From positions 22,444,627 to 22,508,626 of the forward strand of contig OU862922.1 of assembly GCA_917880885.1 (NCBI GenBank): a stretch of 64,000 nt of DNA, given 5' to 3'. Numbering within the stretch: position 1 is the stretch's first letter; the number at the start of each line of letters is the position of its first letter. The DNA comes from Limnephilus marmoratus (lineage: Eukaryota; Arthropoda; Insecta; Trichoptera; Limnephilidae). A program made the position numbers and the translations under genes. The notes under the pieces are model-generated. The model did no database searches. It worked only from the letters and a program-made list of their open reading frames with translations, and had not been told where the DNA came from. Of the stretch, positions 58,291 through 64,000 are shown piece by piece.

Positions 58291-58676
58291 ACAAGGTGTC
58301 CGGAAACTCGTAGTACAAGCGGGAAACTGGAGAATCCACATCACATTTGGAGTCGATTTTGTGGTTTAACTTTTTTTGATTTGAGCTTTCGTTTTCGAGT
58401 AAATCGGGTCCGAAGTTGGAATTTTTTAGGTTAAATTTGAAAAAAAAATTCACTAGGGGGTTGATTTCAGCTGTGTAATGTCTTATAAAATGCAACGAAG
58501 GGTAAACCGGGGTCAAAATTTTTTTTAACCCTTTAGTTGCCGAAAAAATGGAAAAATAGAAAAAAAATATATTAAAATCGAAATGCTTAGATCGAAAAAA
58601 ATAAGTTTTTTGGGTTCTCTACGTGATGTAGATTCACCAGTTTCCCGCTTGTACTACGAGTTTCCGGACACGTTGT
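58291..58676. mobile_element. MITE family M2
   Basis: Ends ACAAGGTGTCCGGAAACTCG and, inverted, ACAACGTGTCCGGAAACTCG, continuing TAGTACAAGCGGGAAACTGG on both sides: TIRs of about 40 bp. AT lies at both borders, compatible with a TA-type target. Interior non-coding. Confidence 0.85.
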
Positions 58677-58790
58677 ATTATTAGTCTGGTTTCAATTCTT
58701 CAGCTGGTTACCAAAAACTTCTGAAAACCCATTTTACGATATTTAAAATTTATGGAAAAAATCGTACATTATAAGTTATTTGAGAGGCGG

Positions 58791-59178
58791 GTATGGGTAC
58801 CGCCGCCCACTTGATCGTTTATTGGATAACCAACACTCCTGCCATATGTCGCTACGTTTGGTGACTTAGCACGGATGCCCGGGTTCATGGCTGGATTTGT
58901 TTAAGTTTTGGCGGCGGATGCGTTTTCCCACCTACTGCGTGGCGGGCCAGATCGGGTAAGACTAGCTGAGGGGAACATTTTGATTTCTCCAGCCGGACTC
59001 TTATCGACCCATCGCCTTGTACCGCATACGTCCGTCACTCCTCATACCCTTTTCTTTCCCGGAGCTTCCTCTCCTTCCTTTCCCTAGAAAGACCCTACAC
59101 ACAGCATCCCCAAAGATGACATAGGTCCTGAGGGATTTTTTTTCCTCAGGGCCTCTTGTATGGACCTATTGTAAAAAA
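58791..59178 (+). mobile_element. SINE-like family L2, long subtype (copy d)
   Basis: Plus-strand near-full-length copy. 5' end GAGGCGGGTATGGGTACCGC (same start as 63847), middle TACTGCGTGGCGGGCC, then CTACACACAGCATCCCC, hairpin arms TAGGTCCTGAGGGA / TCCTCAGGGCCT, and an A tail. No long frame. Confidence 0.8.
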
Positions 59179-60002
59179 AACCACCGAAACACAATTGAAG
59201 AAGTGCACATCGTAATCAACACATACATTTAAAAACGGATTTGAGCAACTACACCACACTTTCTATAAGAATAACTACATATACTGGGACAAATGCTAAA
59301 TCTCACTTAATTATCGTTGTGTACTTGTGATAGCTAAAGGATTTTTTGTTTATTTGTGTCTCGAATCACCTTTTGAAAAATCATCTTCATTACATCAATT
59401 GAAAAGTACAAATTTTAATTCCTGTGCTGAATAATTAACCTGTGTATAAACACGCAAACTAAATTATATTTTAGTTTCTCGGCTAATATTTTACCTTTGT
59501 TTTATTTATTAAAATACCTATTTATTTGTAATGTTCTGTGGTTACTGCTGAGCCGGACGACATTTCATCCTCCTTCTTGAAATAACATCTGCTCTGATGA
59601 TGGACACTGCCAGCCTGTCCGATACTTTAGCCCAGAGGAGGCATGGTCATCAATACTCTAACCCATGTTTGATTTCGCAAAAAATTAAAAATACATTTTT
59701 ATAAGGTGGGTTTGACAACCCACACAACCATGTTGTAATAAAAAAATATATTATTAATAATTCTGAGAACAGTAGACAAAAAATAAAGTTTCTGAAATAC
59801 ACTTATTTAATGATTCAAAGCCTAAATTTCCTCAGAAATCATGAAATTTGTCAGCAGGTCCTTAAATATCTACCTACACAATTATAAACCTTGTGATATA
59901 TATTATGCCTCATTTTTATATTTCAGATCAAGGATTTATACAATTTTTTCAAAGAAGAAGGCTATCATAAACCATATTGTATCGCTGATTCAATCCAACA
60001 TT
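59179..60002. other. Intergenic
   Basis: Nothing recognised. Confidence 0.4.
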
Positions 60003-60080
60003 GTATTTGTTAGCCTTTCTTGAAGATTTGAGTTGGTATATGGACAAAACTATTTATTTTTATTCATATTATACATTTTA
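60003..60080. repeat. Interspersed repeat R3 fragment
   Basis: TTTGTTAGCCTTTCTTGAAG through ATGGACAAAACTATTTA matches 4470-4520. The next block of R3 appears on the far side of the L1 copy, near 61935. Confidence 0.45.
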
Positions 60081-60117
60081 CTCATTTACCGTCAAACTAC
60101 TGTGAAATTAGATATAT

Positions 60118-61455
60118 ATTTTTTTTTTTCATTAACTCCACACAGGAGGCCCTGAGGAAAATAACTTCCCTCAGGGCCTATGTCATCTTTGAAGATGCTG
60201 TGTGGAGGGTCTTTTTGAGGAAAGGAAGGAGTGAACACATTCGTTACATTCGTCTTGAAGAGACCCATGTTGTAGGAGGGAGGAAACGCAGAGGCCGGCA
60301 AATCGTTCCACAGCCGAGCCGTTGAACTCAAGAACGAGTCATAGAAACGACCCGTTCTCATGTGACTAATGTCAACCGTGTACAAATGTTGGGCGCGTGT
60401 TTGGCGTGTTTCCCGACTATGCACCGGTGCCGAGGGGATCAATGACGCTAGTTCCTCGGAGCACCTTCCATTGTAATACCGGTAGAACAAGGACAGCATT
60501 ACCACCTGACGCCTGTGCTCTAAAGATTGCAGTCCGTCTGTTAAGATGGGAGAATCTATCAAACGGACCGCCCGTTTCTGCACAGAGTCAAGGGTTTTTT
60601 TTAGGTATTTTGGAGCTCCAGACTAGAGGTGGCTGCCAAATTCAACCGTGAGGCGCACTTGCGATTTGTACAGGGTTAGCAGTTGTATACTATTAAATTA
60701 TCTGCGGGCCCTGTACAGTACGCCCAGTTTCTGAGAGGCTAACTTAACTCTGGTTTCGATGGAGCCCCCGTACCTGAGCTGGTCACCTGAGTTACACAAA
60801 GCATATCGATGGAGGTCCTGTTCGGAAGATTGCTTCCTTTGAAGGAGACTAGATTTTCATTTCGATCCCTTTAAGACGTTATCAAACATGATTGGGTCTT
60901 TGAAACATTAAATTCGACGAGGTTATTCTTACCCCAAGAGAAAACTCTCTCGAGGTAACCGTCCATTCTTTGCTTCAAAGCCTTCCGAGCTATTGGAGTT
61001 TGTGTGCCCTTTGGGGGCTTGTCAAACAAAAAGCTATCATGGACTGTACTGTCATCCGCGTAACAATGGATCGGTGCACATGACAAGAGATCATTGATGT
61101 GCAACAGAAACAAAGTCGGTGACAGAACCGATCCCTGTGGGACGCCAGCATTTATCGAATGCGAGGAAAAGGTGAAACCGTCAGCAACCGCCTGAATCGA
61201 CCTATCCCTCAAAAAGTCGGCAATCCACGTACACAAGGATGCGGAAAGTCCGTAAGAAGACAGTTTGTTGACAAGCCCTCGGTGCCAAACCCGGTCAAAG
61301 GCCTTGAAAATATCCAGTGCAACCGTTTGGGTCTCACCGAAACGTTCCAGGCACCGCCCCCAGACATGCGTCACATACGCGAGAAGATCACCGCACGAGC
61401 GGTTCTGTCGGTCGTTAATAATTTTGTTCTTCTCGAGGTATGTGAGCTATGAGCG
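60118..61455 (-). mobile_element. L1 LINE, longest copy (copy B)
   Basis: Minus-strand LINE with A tail at 60118-60129, the double stem-loop, the C-terminal domain and about half of the reverse transcriptase. 5'-truncated near 61455, close to the (ATA)n run. Confidence 0.9.
60158..61450 (-). pseudogene. L1 LINE reverse transcriptase and C-terminal domain
   Basis: From the 5' side: YLEKNKIINDRQ, GDLLAYVTHVWG, VALDIFKAFDRVWHRGL (first catalytic Asp), NAGVPQGSVLSPTLFLLHIN, CYADDSTVHDS (catalytic YADD), WGKNNLVEFNVSKTQSC. A frame loss at about 60600-60870 separates this from the C-terminal frame 60583-60092 (LEHRRQVVMLSLFYRYYNG). The RT looks short between INDRQ and GDLLAY, where related elements carry a YGFR-type motif, so an in-frame deletion is likely. 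Inactive. Confidence 0.9.
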
Positions 61456-61489
61456 CATCAGCAGAATGCTGCCTGCTCAGCTCATTACA

Positions 61490-61515
61490 TAATAATAATA
61501 ATAATAATAATAATA
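61490..61515. repeat. (ATA)n microsatellite
   Basis: About nine ATA/AAT units directly seen. Confidence 0.9.
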
Positions 61516-62759
61516 TTGCGTTAAACGGGCTCAAAAATCAGTCTTAAATACATGTAGGATTACAAAAGATTTTTTAAATATTTATATTGAGGGATCAGTA
61601 GGATTTATAGATTTAATTAGGAGTTCCACAAAGCCGAACCCTCTGATATGAAAATATCTGGAGTCGTTGAATTGTTTTCCCATTTGATCTCTGGTAGGTT
61701 GACATGTTGTTCTTGTATTGTTTTGTATTTATTATACTTATATAGTGCAATTGCATAGCGTGGACTGACTAGACTAGATGATCATTTGGGGAAGTGTGTG
61801 AAAGCGTTTAGTTTTTCCTGTGCGGAAAATTTAACCCGGATATTTAAATCTGGTGCGTTAAACGGGCGCAAACAATTAATTCATCTTAAGATTTTAAGGC
61901 ATAGCTGATAAAAAGCGTTTTTCCATAAAGTAATTATACTCGCGCCATCTATGACAGAGTAGATTATGAATTATTTTATGTATATCCTTAAACCGCTGAT
62001 GATTAGCTGTTACTCGTAATATTGTGTTATTATTTGTATTTTGCATGTGTTATTATTATAAACTGCTCATGTTAAGCGCCTACTCTCAACACAGGTTCTC
62101 CTAGTGAGACACGCTCCCTAGGATAAAACAAATTGTAAGTCTAAAATTAAAGAAAGATGAATAATAAAAATTTTAAAAGCACGTATGTATCACACAGCGA
62201 CTTAAGTCTTTGAGTATCACTAGAAGATTTTATCCAAATTTTCCACTTCCATTTAATTTAAAAACTGTAGGATTATAAATTCATAAAGGCGGGTATACCT
62301 ATTTACTATTTACCTACAAGTAGTATTTGTCACATTTCCCGGTAAACTTACGCACTGTGTCAACTTTCCCGCATTTCCAAAGTGCTCTTGAAGTTCACAT
62401 AAAGCTGCAGGGAATAGAACACTGGGCTGGGGATTCATCAGGCAACCTACCCTTCCCTCCTCACCCCCAACCACTACTGCCCCTGCCACCCTTGTGCACC
62501 CACTCCTCACAACTTACAAGTGACAAGGGCGTATTCTCCCCTAGCAATTCAACGCTTTTATGAATGTACCTAAAGATTAATTTTCTGCCAACCTCTTGAC
62601 CTGAATGTCACAATTCCACGATTTTATTCAAGATTAATGTTATTTAAAGATTTCAGATTTTATCGTGCACTTTTGATGCAACTCACAAAACGTAAGTACC
62701 ACTACAGAGATGATATAAATTTCTTGTAATTTTCAAACAACCTTTAAAAGAATTTTCCT
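61516..62759. other. Intergenic
   Basis: No supported gene. An R3-like block lies near 61900-61975. The frames at 62310-62563 are without known domains. Confidence 0.4.
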
Positions 62760-62957
62760 GTCTTTTTCTTTTTTTTAAAGAAAGACAAGCATTCCCGGGT
62801 TACGAATAACCCAACAATGTTTGAAAATCTCCTACTGCCACCACAGAAAGCCGAAAATATTGCTTGTCTTGTGATGGAGGACTTAGCCAGCTGAGGATTC
62901 GAACACGCGACGATCGGGTGGGACACAAGCGCGATGCCCACTCAACCACTGACCGGA
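62760..62957 (-). mobile_element. tRNA-derived SINE, type A (copy 3)
   Basis: Minus-strand full copy: head CCGGTCAGTGGTTGAGTGGG, B box GTGTTCGAATCCTC, body and TTGGGTTATTCGTAACCCGG as in copy 2, A-rich tail at the left. Confidence 0.85.
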
Positions 62958-63846
62958 CATCTAACTAGGTATGCATCTACTTGTCTCCCTCTCTCGATGA
63001 CATTTAACCTGTTCACATGAGACTTCTTTTGCCGTCACGGTGAGAAATACGAGTTTAACGGTGTTAGAAAGAGAAATCTCCACGCTTTATGTATAATCAA
63101 ATCTATAATTTAACCATAGAAAAATTTAAATGGGCACCTCTTTGGAATCAAAGTTTCGGATAGCAATTTGAGAAAAATGTATAAAATTTTGAGAACTTTT
63201 ATTAATTGTTTTTTCTTGAAATGACAAAAACATGAGGGGTTAATAATGTTTATAATAAAATATTTATGTTTTTTCTTCTATTTCATTATCAGTAATTTTA
63301 GATAAAATAAGTGAGCGTTTGTTGAGGTTTTGTTTTAAAAATTTTATTATTTAAAATATTGTATTTTTATTTCTAACAACAATATATGTAAAAGTATTTA
63401 ATCACCTTTCAAAAACAGTTTTTAGTTTTCAGATATGTACAGAAATATTCCATTTATTTGGATTTCATTGCAAATCGGAAGTATTTTTGATCTACTGATA
63501 ATATATGCCCGATTTCTGAGGAACCTATCAAAATTTATCAACGTAGTTAGATTGCACAGCGAAATAATCGTTACTTTTAAAATGTTGATATATTTCTGTT
63601 ATTTAACGAACCTGAGAACATGAATACGAGCATTTTCATGATAAGAAATTTTGGTCTGCAGTAATTCAAAATTCATTAAAAAAAATTAATATCCAGAAGT
63701 CGGTTCATGACCAACGTTCGTTAAAAAAAGGATTTTTCGTTCTTTCGTTCGTCGTTTGACCGCCTGTTGAGATTTTTTGCAAATCACCATGTCTAATTCC
63801 ATCAAAACAACGACGCTATTTTATGTTTATCAGTAGTTTTAATTTG
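62958..63846. other. Intergenic
   Basis: Nothing recognised. Confidence 0.4.
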
Positions 63847-64000
63847 GGAGGCGGGAATGGGTACCGCCGCCCCGGGAACCTTAATTGGATAACCAACACC
63901 TCTGCCACAGGTCACCCCTAGTGGTTCGCTACGTTTGGTGATTAAGCAGGGGTGTCCGGGTTCATGGGGTGAGGTTTGTCTAGGTCTTGGAGGCGGATGA
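63847..64000 (+). mobile_element. SINE-like family L2, short subtype, cut by window end (copy e)
   Basis: Starts GAGGCGGGAATGGGTACCGC and runs through GGTTCGCTACGTTTGGTGAT, GGGGTGTCCGGGTTCATGGG and GTCTTGGAGGCGGATGA, where the window stops. Confidence 0.8.

Overview
The window reads as a stretch of an insect nuclear genome. It is about two-thirds A+T. Its tRNA genes have the eukaryotic form with internal A and B boxes and no encoded CCA. It contains TTAGG-type telomere-like runs, a cecropia-like mariner, piggyBac, hAT and Helitron relatives, and several non-LTR retrotransposon fragments. Lepidoptera or Hemiptera seem plausible, but I cannot fix the order from sequence alone. I see no operons and no intact long protein-coding gene. 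Almost every open frame above 60 codons is either a decayed transposon fragment or chance reading through low-complexity DNA.

Layout. 1-7 kb: a 5'-truncated LINE (family L1), a Helitron-like element with a G-rich core, the 3' end of a cysteine-rich CXC-domain gene with one intron, a small TIR element, and a hAT-like element with perfect 8-bp target duplications. 7-13 kb: an intact tRNA-Trp, an inverted pair of Helitron-like elements, two SINE types, and a SINE-like element (L2). 13-25 kb: an RTE-type LINE fragment, a long palindrome carrying two tRNA-Thr-like genes, a Helitron with a nested L2, and a 104-bp tandem array. 25-35 kb: internally deleted mariner and piggyBac elements, an intact tRNA-Gln, a second palindromic tRNA-tail element, a jockey-like LINE, telomere-like repeats, another Helitron and another piggyBac derivative. 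35-48 kb: duplications, a 63-bp-TIR element, a tandem Helitron pair, nested L1/foldback/TIR elements, a SINE, and an unclassified repeat (R1). 48-64 kb: mostly featureless DNA, then a LINE fragment, a second mariner with the same deletion as the first, tRNA-like units, more Helitron/MITE/SINE copies, the longest L1 copy (reverse transcriptase with YADD), and L2 copies.

How the parts relate. The most informative signals are relations between repeats. (1) Families L1 (LINE) and L2 (short, non-coding head) end in the same double stem-loop, as expected if L2 is mobilised by the L1 machinery. (2) A set of tRNA genes or tRNA-like sequences of different identity all run into one T-rich tail, and in two cases lie inside long inverted repeats. 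(3) Two mariners 27 kb apart share one internal deletion junction, and two piggyBac elements are also deletion derivatives, so these families appear to persist as non-autonomous forms. (4) At least seven Helitron-like elements obey the TC...CTAG, A/T-insertion rule; four carry a purine/G-rich core. Likely working genes are limited to tRNA-Trp, tRNA-Gln and perhaps a tRNA-Thr-like gene.
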